Source of the DNA: Halobacillus karajensis
GTDB taxonomy: Bacteria; Bacillota; Bacilli; Bacillales; Halobacillaceae
DNA length: 64,000 nt
Direction of reading: 5' to 3'
Assembly (NCBI RefSeq): GCF_900108515.1
Contig: NZ_FNWW01000012.1
Coordinates: forward strand, 1-64,000
Part shown: one piece after another, positions 8,190 through 14,164 of the stretch
Numbering within the stretch: position 1 is the stretch's first letter
Layout: each line of letters begins with the position of its first letter
Program-made: the position numbers and the translations under genes
Notes under the pieces: model-generated
Databases searched by the model: none
Seen by the model: the letters and a program-made list of their open reading frames with translations, nothing else
Told to the model about the DNA's origin: nothing

Positions 8190-8395
8190 ACCTTTATAGA
8201 TACTCAACCTCGTTCGATATGCGGCAACTATGTACCATCCAGCTTATACGAATAGTTCTATAAAGAAAGAGGTGTCAGTCTATAGCACGAAGACAATGCT
8301 TCAAGGGGGCAGAGCGACAACCTCAATCTGATTTAACGCCATTATACCTTCAGCTAAAGGTATGATGGATTTAAAACCAGAAATAATCTGGTTAA
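8190..8395 (-). ncRNA. Candidate IS110 bridge RNA (target- and donor-binding loops)
   Basis: The region upstream of the transposase folds, on the minus strand, as expected for a bridge RNA. Two leading hairpins come first (AACCAG/CTGGTT at 8375-8393; ATACCTT/AAGGTAT at 8344-8363). A first large loop is closed by GAC(A)ACCT at 8316-8323 with AGGTGTC at 8270-8276. A second loop is closed by a perfect 9-bp stem (8192-8200 with 8257-8265). The first loop contains GCCCCCT (plus-strand 8304-8310), complementary to the repeat's AGGGGGC. The second contains AGCTGG, also present at the IS terminus (complement of 6829-6834). The fold was done by eye. Confidence 0.55.
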
Positions 8396-8407
8396 TAATA
8401 ATATACG

Positions 8408-8440
8408 AGGGGGGCAATTGCTGGATAATGTTTGTCACTC
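8408..8440 (+). repeat. Dispersed boundary repeat, copy R5, right half
   Basis: AG-GGGGGC followed by AATTGCTGG. It is the continuation of the half at 6799-6826. No clear hairpin follows in this copy. The next gene starts 37 bp later. Confidence 0.75.
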
Positions 8441-8476
8441 TTTGTCTCAATTCTATAGGGGAAGGAGGTTTATTAA

Positions 8477-9268
8477 ATGTCCTACAATTGGAATAATTCT
8501 TCTTCAGATATAAGGGATTTTGTTCTTAAATTAGTGAGTAAGACTAAACCAATCATCGATGATAACTTTATTGGTTTTTACCTTCACGGCTCACTAGCAA
8601 TGGGGGGATTCAATCCCTATAAAAGTGATCTTGATTTAATAGTGGTCACAAATGAATCAATAACCATAGAGACCAAAAGGAAATTAGCAAATCTATACTT
8701 AAGTTATTCTGATGATCCATACCCAATCGAAATTAGTTTCTTGAATAAAGAGCAATTAGATAATTGGAAACATCCTTCTTCCTTCGACTTTCACTATAGT
8801 GAACAATGGAGGGAAAGATATGAAACTGACATTTCAAAAGAGCAATGTTTATATATCAATGAAGATATTAGCACTGACCCTGATTTAGCTGCACATATTT
8901 ACATACTCAATCAACGGGGAATTTGTATTGATGGAGAACCAATACCTGAAATTTTCCCTATTATTTCGCAATCGGACTACTTCTCTTCCATCGAGGGGGA
9001 TTATCAGGAATGTTTAGTAAATATAGAAGATGATCCAATTTATTGCTCGTTAAATATGCTGAGAGTATTTTTGTACGTTAAATCTGGGACTGTTACATCA
9101 AAGCAAGAAGCAGGTGAGTGGGGGATAGCTACATTAGAGGGGCTTAGCAACACCATTCAAAAAATATTGGATAGTTACAGAAGTGAAGAGGTTTCTTATA
9201 AATTTGACAAAAAAGAACTCTTTGGATTAAAAGACTACATCCATCGAAATGTACAGGAATTATTGTAG
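8477..9268 (+). CDS. AadA-like aminoglycoside nucleotidyltransferase family protein
   Basis: 263 residues. The nucleotidyltransferase domain (about 25-110) has the signature HGSLAMGGFNPYKSDLDLIV, i.e. G-S with the D-x-D metal pair, plus a third acidic residue in PYPIEISFL. The C-terminal helical part matches the DUF4111 domain of AadA/ANT(9) enzymes (IYCSLNMLRVFLYVKSG, SKQEAGEWG). Such enzymes transfer AMP to streptomycin/spectinomycin-type drugs. Whether this homolog gives resistance is unknown. The ribosome-binding site GGGGAAGGAGG is strong. It is a classic integron-type cargo between repeats R5 and R6. Confidence 0.85.
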   Translation: MSYNWNNSSSDIRDFVLKLVSKTKPIIDDNFIGFYLHGSLAMGGFNPYKSDLDLIVVTNESITIETKRKLANLYLSYSDDPYPIEISFLNKEQLDNWKHPSSFDFHYSEQWRERYETDISKEQCLYINEDISTDPDLAAHIYILNQRGICIDGEPIPEIFPIISQSDYFSSIEGDYQECLVNIEDDPIYCSLNMLRVFLYVKSGTVTSKQEAGEWGIATLEGLSNTIQKILDSYRSEEVSYKFDKKELFGLKDYIHRNVQELL

Positions 9269-9288
9269 GAAGGGAATTAGAACCTAAT

Positions 9289-9365
9289 TTATCTCAGTCC
9301 CGAATCTTCCGGATAAGGGGGCACTAGCTGAAGACTGTATAGTTGATCTTCAGCTATTCTTTTAT
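9289..9365 (+). repeat. Dispersed boundary repeat, copy R6, with perfect terminator hairpin
   Basis: TATCTCAGTCCCGAATCTT (degenerate head) then AAGGGGGC, followed by a perfect 10-bp stem TAGCTGAAGA (9324-9333) / TCTTCAGCTA (9346-9355) and TTCTTTTATTTTT. The hairpin sequence differs from that of R4 or R10 while the position is the same, so structure rather than sequence is kept. Confidence 0.85.
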
Positions 9366-9396
9366 TTTTCTTCAACGAAAGGGCGAGGTGAAAATT

Positions 9397-9952
9397 ATGG
9401 AGAATACCAAAGCTTTAATAATTATAGATGTTCAAAAAGCTTTTAACGACAAAAAATGGGGGGGGAAGAAATAATCTCAATGCCGAAGAAAACATTAGAA
9501 AAATGTTAGATATATGGCGTGATAAAGGGTGGGAGGTAATTCATATTCAACACAAGTCTGAGAAACCAAGTTCAGTTTTTTATTATAATGGTGAGGGTTT
9601 TCCTATAAAAGACATACTTGCTCCTCTCAATCACGAAAAAGTGATAACAAAGACGGTTAATAGTGCTTTTATTGGAACCAATCTTAACGAACATTTAAAA
9701 AGTATTCATACGGACAAAGTGATCATTGCTGGCTTGACGACCCCACATTGTGTGTCAACTACTACAAGAATGAGTGGGAATTTAGGCTACGATACTTATC
9801 TGCTATCAGATGCAACAGCAGCTTTTGGAATGAAGGATCATAATGAAAATTATATAGATGCACAAACGATTCATGATGTTTCTCTTGCGACTATTCACAA
9901 GGAATTTGCCACCGTATTAAATACACAGCAATTTATTAAATCTATTTTGTAA
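9397..9952 (+). pseudogene. Isochorismatase/cysteine hydrolase, frameshifted in a poly-G tract
   Basis: The reading from ATG 9397 (MENTKALIIIDVQKAF, catalytic Asp) goes off frame at a run of eight G at about 9458-9465 and stops after KK. With seven G the frame joins perfectly to the remaining 160 residues, which hold the Lys (VITKTVNSAF) and catalytic Cys (TTPHCVSTTTRMSG). The full protein would be about 184 residues. A good ribosome-binding site (GGGCGAGGTG) precedes 9397. It could be a true frameshift, a slippage/phase-variable tract or a sequencing error. Confidence 0.8.
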
Positions 9953-9982
9953 ATCTATAAAAGGAAAAGCAGTTTCTATAGT

Positions 9983-10015
9983 TATCTCGATTCGGATTCT
10001 TCAACAAATGGGGGC
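9983..10015 (+). repeat. Dispersed boundary repeat, copy R7
   Basis: TTATCTCGATTCGGATTCTT, spacer, then GGGGGC. The pairing here is shifted (ATC...GAT). No distal hairpin is seen. It lies 30 bp after the isochorismatase gene, and the next small gene follows directly. Confidence 0.8.
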
Positions 10016-10049
10016 AAAGCCTGAAAACAATGAGGAGCGATTATTAATT

Positions 10050-10271
10050 ATGGTTAAGTCTATAAAAGGACAGTTTGTCTTGATCCTATTAGCTGCCTTC
10101 GGTTTTATAATTCATTCATTTTCATATATTGAGTTTACTGGTGAAGAAAGGTTCTTGTTCAATCGGATACTCTTCTATTTCATTATGATTTTATCGGTTT
10201 TTAATGCAGGGATGATCACACAAAAGTACATACACTTAAGAAAAAAGAAAAAATCCTCGGTACTATCTTGA
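10050..10271 (+). CDS. small two-TM membrane protein, unknown; stop codon inside next repeat
   Basis: 73 residues: TM about 8-28 (FVLILLAAFGFIIHSF), a polar loop (EFTGEERFLFN), TM about 40-60, and a very basic tail (HLRKKKKSS). I prefer ATG 10050, with GAGGAG about 13 nt upstream; the frame is open back to 10008. The TGA stop (10269-10271) is made by the ATCTTGA head of repeat R8, so the repeat supplies the end of the gene. The family is not recognised. Confidence 0.55.
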   Translation: MVKSIKGQFVLILLAAFGFIIHSFSYIEFTGEERFLFNRILFYFIMILSVFNAGMITQKYIHLRKKKKSSVLS

Positions 10272-10315
10272 TATCGAGTCTTCATGAATTGGGGGCTTTA
10301 GTTGAATAAGCTGAA
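10264..10315 (+). repeat. Dispersed boundary repeat, copy R8
   Basis: TATCTTGATATCGAGTCTTC, spacer, GGGGGC, then a G-U-rich hairpin (TTTAGTT / AGCTGAA around GAATA). It overlaps the stop codon of the preceding gene. Confidence 0.85.
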
Positions 10316-10318
10316 TAT

Positions 10319-10356
10319 AAAAAAGAGTTCCATAAAATTGGAAACTCCTCTTTTTG
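10319..10356 (+). terminator. Intrinsic terminator after R8
   Basis: AAAAGAGTTCC, a short loop, then GGAAACTCCTCTTTTTG. The stem has a small bulge and is followed by a T run. Confidence 0.6.
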
Positions 10357-10402
10357 TGTGCAATATCAACAATAAACTTTAACAAAGCCTTATCCAAAAA
10401 AG

Positions 10403-10437
10403 CTTGCGGAAAACGAAAAAATTCTCCGCAAGCTGCT
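10403..10437 (-). terminator. Terminator of the YfhE-like gene
   Basis: On the minus strand AGCTTGCGGA pairs with TCCGCAAGCT across an A/T-rich loop and is followed by TTTTTT. The stem is a perfect 10 bp. Confidence 0.75.
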
Positions 10438-10442
10438 TTGTA

Positions 10443-10610
10443 TTATGATTTTAAATCAGGGTTTTCCTTCTTGGCCTGTTTTACCTGGGGCTTGCGGTAA
10501 CCGCCGGCTATATCTGCTTGTTTAAATTCTTTCGCATAACGGACTTCTTGTGCATCTGATAATTCGATTCCAATCCCTTTAATAGGCTGATACTGTGTGT
10601 TTCTACTCAT
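10443..10610 (-). CDS. YfhE-like small protein
   Basis: 55 residues, beginning MSRNTQYQPIKGIGIELSDA. The core resembles the short Bacillus YfhE family: a LSxxQEVxYxKEFKxADxAxGYR-type motif, here LSDAQEVRYAKEFKQADIAG followed by GYRKPQ. Members are small, charged, mostly conserved in spore-formers and of unknown role. A ribosome-binding site (AAAGGATG) lies upstream and a terminator just downstream. It belongs to a short minus-strand backbone-like block inside the repeat-rich region. Confidence 0.65.
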   Translation of the reverse strand: MSRNTQYQPIKGIGIELSDAQEVRYAKEFKQADIAGGYRKPQVKQAKKENPDLKS

Positions 10611-10704
10611 GGTTCTCATCCTTTCTTTCGGAATTGGATTACATCTTACTGTATCACTTTTTACAAAATCTTAAACTCTTTCGCTCAATGATTCTCAAAA
10701 CATT

Positions 10705-11073
10705 CTACTTAATAAATGAGGCTCGAAGTTCGGGCTTTTTTGCTATATAATAGTGAAAGAAAAATTCTCCTGCTCCTAAAACAATTCCAGCTAGGACGCC
10801 TGCAGAAAGCCAGGAAGATTGGTCCGGACTTCCCATCATGGATCCTACGATGGCGATGATGATGATTGAAAGACCTACATCTGCGGTGCTGGCTACCATG
10901 TTCGTCGTCTTCGGATACAATAGAAGGTCTCCGACTAAATATGAAATCACACCTAGAATGACGGTGATGGCTAAAATGGTTATAAACGAAACGTTAAAAC
11001 CTAACCCGAGTACTAAATAAAGACCTGCAATGGTCATGACACCTTTAATGGTCAGCGCTTTTACGTGCTCCAT
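10705..11073 (-). CDS. DUF2512 (YndM-like) membrane protein
   Basis: About 122 residues with four hydrophobic segments. Recognisable family features are the early MEHVKALTIKGVMTI and the central LVGDLLLYPKTTNMVASTAD followed by VGL. The C-terminus is a basic amphipathic segment (FFFHYYIAKKPELR). The role is unknown and the protein is found throughout Bacillaceae. The second of two adjacent ATGs (11073) has better spacing to AAAGGAG than the first (11076). Confidence 0.82.
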   Translation of the reverse strand: MEHVKALTIKGVMTIAGLYLVLGLGFNVSFITILAITVILGVISYLVGDLLLYPKTTNMVASTADVGLSIIIIAIVGSMMGSPDQSSWLSAGVLAGIVLGAGEFFFHYYIAKKPELRASFIK

Positions 11074-11353
11074 CATTTGTCTCCTTTCCTCGTAATAAGA
11101 TTAAGATAAAGTAGAAAATAGACAAAACATTTATAAACTCTTGCTTATTACAACAATTCCCATTACTCAGCCAGCTAAACGTTTTTTGATCAAGATCATG
11201 ATTAGAGATGAATGTAAATGACTGTAGGAACGGTGTCTTAGGGTCATTAAGGGTGTACTCGATATTTTCTTTGGTGTCGGTCTCGTGTTCTTTATCATTT
11301 TTACTATAGCTATTTTTCCGCTTTACGTAAGCTATCTTACTTACAATTGACAT
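11045..11353 (-). CDS. doubtful reading frame, possibly a truncated gene
   Basis: 102 residues with a weak ribosome-binding site (GAGGTG, 12-13 nt upstream). The first 80 residues look protein-like (KENIEYTLNDPKTPFLQSF, FSWLSNGNCCNKQEFINVL), but the frame then runs into the start of the DUF2512 gene. It may be the 5' part of a broken gene. I do not recognise it and would not rely on it. Confidence 0.25.
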   Translation of the reverse strand: MSIVSKIAYVKRKNSYSKNDKEHETDTKENIEYTLNDPKTPFLQSFTFISNHDLDQKTFSWLSNGNCCNKQEFINVLSIFYFILILLRGKETNDGARKSADH

Positions 11354-11469
11354 TTAGTTATACACCTCAAAAGACTACTCCCGATTATCCCCCGTTTGTT
11401 AAGAAGGACTTATTTATGAATTCAAACTTTCGATAAGAAGGTAAATACAGGATGTCGTCTTTTTACAAA

Positions 11470-11499
11470 GAAGTAAGCAGGCATAAACCTGCTTACTTC
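11470..11499 (-). terminator. Terminator of the 54-residue gene
   Basis: A perfect 12-bp stem (GAAGTAAGCAGG / CCTGCTTACTTC) around CATAAA, followed on the minus strand by TTTGTAAAAAG. It overlaps the 3' end of the gene. Confidence 0.7.
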
Positions 11500-11657
11500 T
11501 GTTGAACCTCCCAATGCATTCTTGAAAGTGTATTCGAATTAAGTTTCTTTACAAGCATATGTGCGGTATAAAAATCATTAAAGGTTTTCTTCACACGGCT
11601 GTTTGATTTTTTTAAGGTTTCCGTTGCGCCATTATTTTTACGGACGATAATATACAT
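11493..11657 (-). CDS. small basic hypothetical protein
   Basis: 54 residues, beginning MYIIVRKNNGATETLKKSN and ending LSRMHWEVQQK. ATG 11657 is chosen because GAAAGGGGT lies 6 nt upstream. The frame extends to 11687 without a ribosome-binding site. The predicted content is beta-hairpin plus helix. The family is not recognised. It has its own terminator. Confidence 0.55.
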   Translation of the reverse strand: MYIIVRKNNGATETLKKSNSRVKKTFNDFYTAHMLVKKLNSNTLSRMHWEVQQK

Positions 11658-11789
11658 TTCGGTTACCCCTTTCTTCAATTCAGCCATCCTTTAATTACTT
11701 TTTATCACATAACTAGATAAAAAACTTAAATATTCCAAGGATTTAACTGAGTTGAAATTAAATTGAAAAATATATTATCCTCCTTCTAC

Positions 11790-11927
11790 AAAATACCCCC
11801 TGCTAAGGCTTGTTTGATACAGGATTGGGCAAAGTTACTAGACTCCGATGGAGGTGGTAACATCATTACCATAAGACACAATATTACTCTAGAAGAAGCC
11901 TTGTATATTTTTTTTGTGAATATGTAG
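11790..11927 (+). pseudogene. 3' remnant of an unknown gene
   Basis: A stretch of 45 codons without a start reads AKACLIQDWAKLLDSDGGGN and then IITIRHNITLEEALYIFFVN before a TAG. It looks like the C-terminal end of a lost protein. It stands immediately before repeat R9, the position a cassette's gene would occupy. The family is not recognised. Confidence 0.35.
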
Positions 11928-11944
11928 GGAAAAGTACCTCAAAG

Positions 11945-12012
11945 TATCTTGAAATCAAGTCTTAAACTATTAGGGGCGATTATCCAATAAGAGAGGATCG
12001 TCTCTTTTCTTT
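11945..12012 (+). repeat. Dispersed boundary repeat, copy R9, with terminator hairpin
   Basis: TATCTTGAAATCAAGTCTT (consensus head), spacer, TAGGGGC. A hairpin follows (GGCGATTATCC / GGATCGTC around AATAAGAGA) and then TCTTTTCTTT. This is one of the best copies. Confidence 0.9.
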
Positions 12013-12040
12013 ACCTATAGAATTAGGTGGTGTGGTAATA

Positions 12041-12136
12041 ATGGATTTCATTATTCAAGTTTTAATTTGGGTGGGAATAACTTTTTTTATAGTAATCCTC
12101 ACAGCTACTAAAACAAATAAAAATGGTAGAAAGTAA
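12041..12136 (+). CDS. very small single-TM protein
   Basis: 31 residues: one hydrophobic helix (FIIQVLIWVGITFFIVILTA) with a basic C-terminus (KTNKNGRK). An AGGTGG ribosome-binding site is 12-13 nt upstream of ATG 12041. It is placed as a cassette between R9 and R10. It could be a small regulatory or toxin-like peptide, but nothing in the sequence decides this. Confidence 0.4.
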   Translation: MDFIIQVLIWVGITFFIVILTATKTNKNGRK

Positions 12137-12284
12137 TCTATTCCAGGCGGGTTAGGGGCAAGAGAACGAGAAATTCATAATGATAGCTTGAGATTTATAA
12201 CCCAAACAAGGGAAATGCATCTACCACGTTGAAAATATACTCACTGTTGCTTTCTTTTATTAATAGAGGTGCTTATAACAAATT

Positions 12285-12356
12285 TATCTCGAAACCAAGT
12301 CTTCCAGTATCGGGGGTGATTATTCAATATGAGTAGTCGCTCTTTCTTTACTTATG
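12285..12356 (+). repeat. Dispersed boundary repeat, copy R10, with long terminator hairpin
   Basis: TTATCTCGAAACCAAGTCTT, spacer, CGGGGG, then GGGTGATTATTC (12314-12325) pairing with GAGTAGTCGCTC (12331-12342) around AATAT, followed by TTTCTTTA. The 12-bp stem includes three G-U pairs. Confidence 0.9.
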
Positions 12357-12427
12357 AAGGGTAAACAAAATAATTAATGACTTTAAAATAGGGGATACTA
12401 GCCAAAACAAATTGGTTGAGGTGTTTT

Positions 12428-12879
12428 ATGAAACGATTTATTTTGTTTCCAATGATTATTTTTTTACTTATTATGTCCCCAAGTCAAGTAAATGCAATTA
12501 CTATGCCCTGCAGTATGGTTTTAGAACCTGTGGATCAAAATTTAAATAATGCAAAGGGAACGGCATTAGTATATAAAGTCCAGCTATTCCCACCAAGTTT
12601 TGCTCGCACTAATATAAGCATTCTTGCTGTGCACCTTCCAGAACCCTCAAACTATGGAGATTTTGATAGCTACGAAGGATTTGCCTATATTCGCGAAGAA
12701 ATAAGTTGGAGGTTTAGACTATTCCCTACTCCTGAAGGAATTAGTCAACATGGGCAGGAAGATTTGATCTAATTACAGCGAATATGAAAAACGTAGAGGT
12801 ACAAGTAAGACTCTCGAATACCAAAACCAAAAAGTTAGGTCCAGTTGTACTAAAAAGTAATATAGATCAGTGTAAATAG
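12428..12879 (+). pseudogene. secreted protein gene with a frameshift
   Basis: ATG 12428 opens a signal peptide (MKRFILFPMIIFLLIMSPSQ, then VNAIT) and a beta-rich exported domain. Near 12752 the frame is lost: the first frame stops at 12772, while the shifted frame continues from WAGRFDLITANM to a plausible end (VLKSNIDQCK, TAG 12877-12879). The joined protein would have about 150 residues. The family is not recognised. A single indel separates the two parts. It lies between R10 and R11. Confidence 0.6.
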
Positions 12880-12907
12880 GGTAATTAGAGTTATATAACG
12901 TCAAAAA

Positions 12908-12965
12908 TATCTTGATACTGAGTCTTAAAGAAACGGGGAGCGATGATTCAAGGGGGCTTTTTTTC
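12908..12965 (+). repeat. Dispersed boundary repeat, copy R11
   Basis: TATCTTGATACTGAGTCTT, spacer, CGGGGAGC, then GATGATTCAAGGGGGC and a run of T. The hairpin is altered, with a second GGGGGC block at 12952-12957 before the T run. Confidence 0.8.
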
Positions 12966-13047
12966 ATAAAGTATTTTAAGCTGAAATAGTCCGATAACAA
13001 CTTCGAAATTCAGAATTAAGGAAATAAGGTAATAAAGGAGGATGACA

Positions 13048-13431
13048 ATGCAGAAAGTAACGACTTTTTTAATGTTCAAAGGGAAAGCAGAAGAGGCTAT
13101 GGATTTTTACACAACTACATTTAAAGATGCTGAAAAAATTAATGTTTTTCATAATGAGGATGGAACTGTATTACATGGTATGTTTTCAATAAAAGGACAA
13201 ACTTTAATGTGCATCGATAGCATGCAGAATCAGAAATTTAGTTTTACTCCAGGAATGTCTTTGTTTGTTGAATGCGACACAGTTGAAGAGCTAGAAGAAC
13301 TTTTTAGTAAGCTTTCAGAGGATGGAAATGTAAATATGCCTATAACAGACACCCCTGTAAGTGAAAAATTTTGTTGGGTAGACGATCAATACGGAGTTTC
13401 GTGGCAATTAAATGTTTCAAAAGCAAAATAA
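13048..13431 (+). CDS. VOC-family (PhnB-like) protein
   Basis: 127 residues with one vicinal-oxygen-chelate fold of the PhnB/YjdN type: VTTFLMFKGKAEEAMDFYTT, followed later by HGMFSIKGQTLMCID and ending in FCWVDDQYGVSWQLN. Members often bind metals or small toxic molecules; the substrate is unknown here. I start at ATG 13048, since AAAGGAGG ends 7 nt before it; ATG 13042 is too close. It is a typical integron-style cargo gene. Confidence 0.85.
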   Translation: MQKVTTFLMFKGKAEEAMDFYTTTFKDAEKINVFHNEDGTVLHGMFSIKGQTLMCIDSMQNQKFSFTPGMSLFVECDTVEELEELFSKLSEDGNVNMPITDTPVSEKFCWVDDQYGVSWQLNVSKAK

Positions 13432-13489
13432 TAAAAATTTATCTATTTATAAATTTAGGTGGTAGAGATAGTGGTTACAATCATAAACG

Positions 13490-13528
13490 AGCTTAAAACC
13501 TGAAGTAAGATTACCTTCAGCTTTTTCC
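13490..13528 (+). terminator. Terminator after the VOC gene
   Basis: AGCTTAAAACCTGAAG and CTTCAGCTTTTT form a stem around TAAGATTAC, ending in TTTTTCC. Confidence 0.6.
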
Positions 13529-13579
13529 TTTAGAAAGATGGAGACTATCTTTAACTAACGAACGCTAGTTAAAATTTAG

Positions 13580-13613
13580 ATCCCTTGAAATCAAGTCTTA
13601 CAGTATTGGGGCC
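13580..13613 (+). repeat. Dispersed boundary repeat, copy R12
   Basis: ATCCCTTGAAATCAAGTCTT, spacer, TTGGGGCC. The head palindrome is intact and there is no distal hairpin. The next gene's ribosome-binding site follows within 25 bp. Confidence 0.8.
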
Positions 13614-13646
13614 AATCAGTAAAGGGGAATATTGGAGGGGTTGAAT

Positions 13647-13829
13647 TTGTATTCACTAAAATTTTGGCTAACTTGGGTTCTTGGTGTAGTAGTAGCTGGA
13701 CTTGTATTAAGTCTGTTGCAAAACGGTGAAGTGGACTGGGGACATATTGTTACTATGAGCATAGGTGGTCTTATAGGTGTACTTATCGCTTCAGGAATAA
13801 AGAAGAATTTAAAAAAAGAAGAAGATTAA
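13647..13829 (+). CDS. small two-TM membrane protein, unknown
   Basis: 60 residues: TM about 6-22 (LTWVLGVVVAGLVLSLL), a polar turn (QNGEVDWGH), TM about 34-52 (IVTMSIGGLIGVLIASGI), and a Lys/Glu tail. TTG 13647 has GGAGGGG 6 nt upstream; TTG 13641 and 13632 are alternatives. The family is not recognised. It is a cassette between R12 and R13. Confidence 0.5.
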   Translation: MYSLKFWLTWVLGVVVAGLVLSLLQNGEVDWGHIVTMSIGGLIGVLIASGIKKNLKKEED

Positions 13830-13852
13830 ACCTTTATTATTAAAAATACACC

Positions 13853-13871
13853 GCTTCAAGCATTGGGGGGC
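13853..13871 (+). repeat. Truncated boundary repeat, copy R13
   Basis: Only the GCTTCAAG-CATT-GGGGGGC part survives; the palindromic head is missing. It sits 24 bp after the preceding gene. Confidence 0.5.
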
Positions 13872-13916
13872 TTTCCTTAAGTAAAACAAATTTTAAGTGA
13901 AGGAGGGGTAGCAATT

Positions 13917-14092
13917 ATGAATACTGTTTTAAGATCCTTAACAAGGACTGATATTGAAAATTTTGTGGATTTGTACATTAAGGTTTTGTATTCGGAGCCC
14001 TGGAATGAAGAATGATCGTACGATATTGCAAAGGAAAGACTTACTGATTTGTATACACCACTCCTAAGTTTTTAGGATTAACGTTTTTATGA
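13917..14092 (+). pseudogene. GNAT acetyltransferase remnant
   Basis: ATG 13917, with an AAGGAGGGG ribosome-binding site, opens an acetyltransferase-like N-terminus (MNTVLRSLTRTDIENFVDLY, then YSEPWNEE). It is broken by TGA where Trp is expected (WNEE-stop-SYDIAKERLTDLY). A frameshift follows, and TPKFLGL leads to another stop. The acetyl-CoA-binding part is gone. The first half resembles AAC(6')-type GNATs. Confidence 0.65.
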
Positions 14093-14164
14093 CAGTCCCA
14101 AACAGATTAAATTTGGCAATTGCTGTGTATGAATGGAAATTTTTACTTGAAGGTGGGGAGGTCC

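Larger units (their letters stand above)
6827..8407 (-). mobile_element. IS110-family insertion sequence inserted in a boundary repeat
   Basis: An element of about 1.58 kb. It has no terminal inverted repeats, as usual for IS110. It encodes a DEDD transposase on the minus strand, with about 265 bp of non-coding DNA upstream of the gene and about 113 bp downstream. Both edges touch an AG dinucleotide (CT on the IS strand) that would be the recombination core. The flanks together restore a boundary repeat. A 205-bp copy of the transposase-distal end recurs at 18820-19024 in the same target context. Confidence 0.88.

Noticed and set aside
11045-11353. Spore germination receptor fragment
   Set aside because: A faint resemblance of the central residues was too weak, and the frame runs into the next gene. 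It is kept only as a doubtful CDS.
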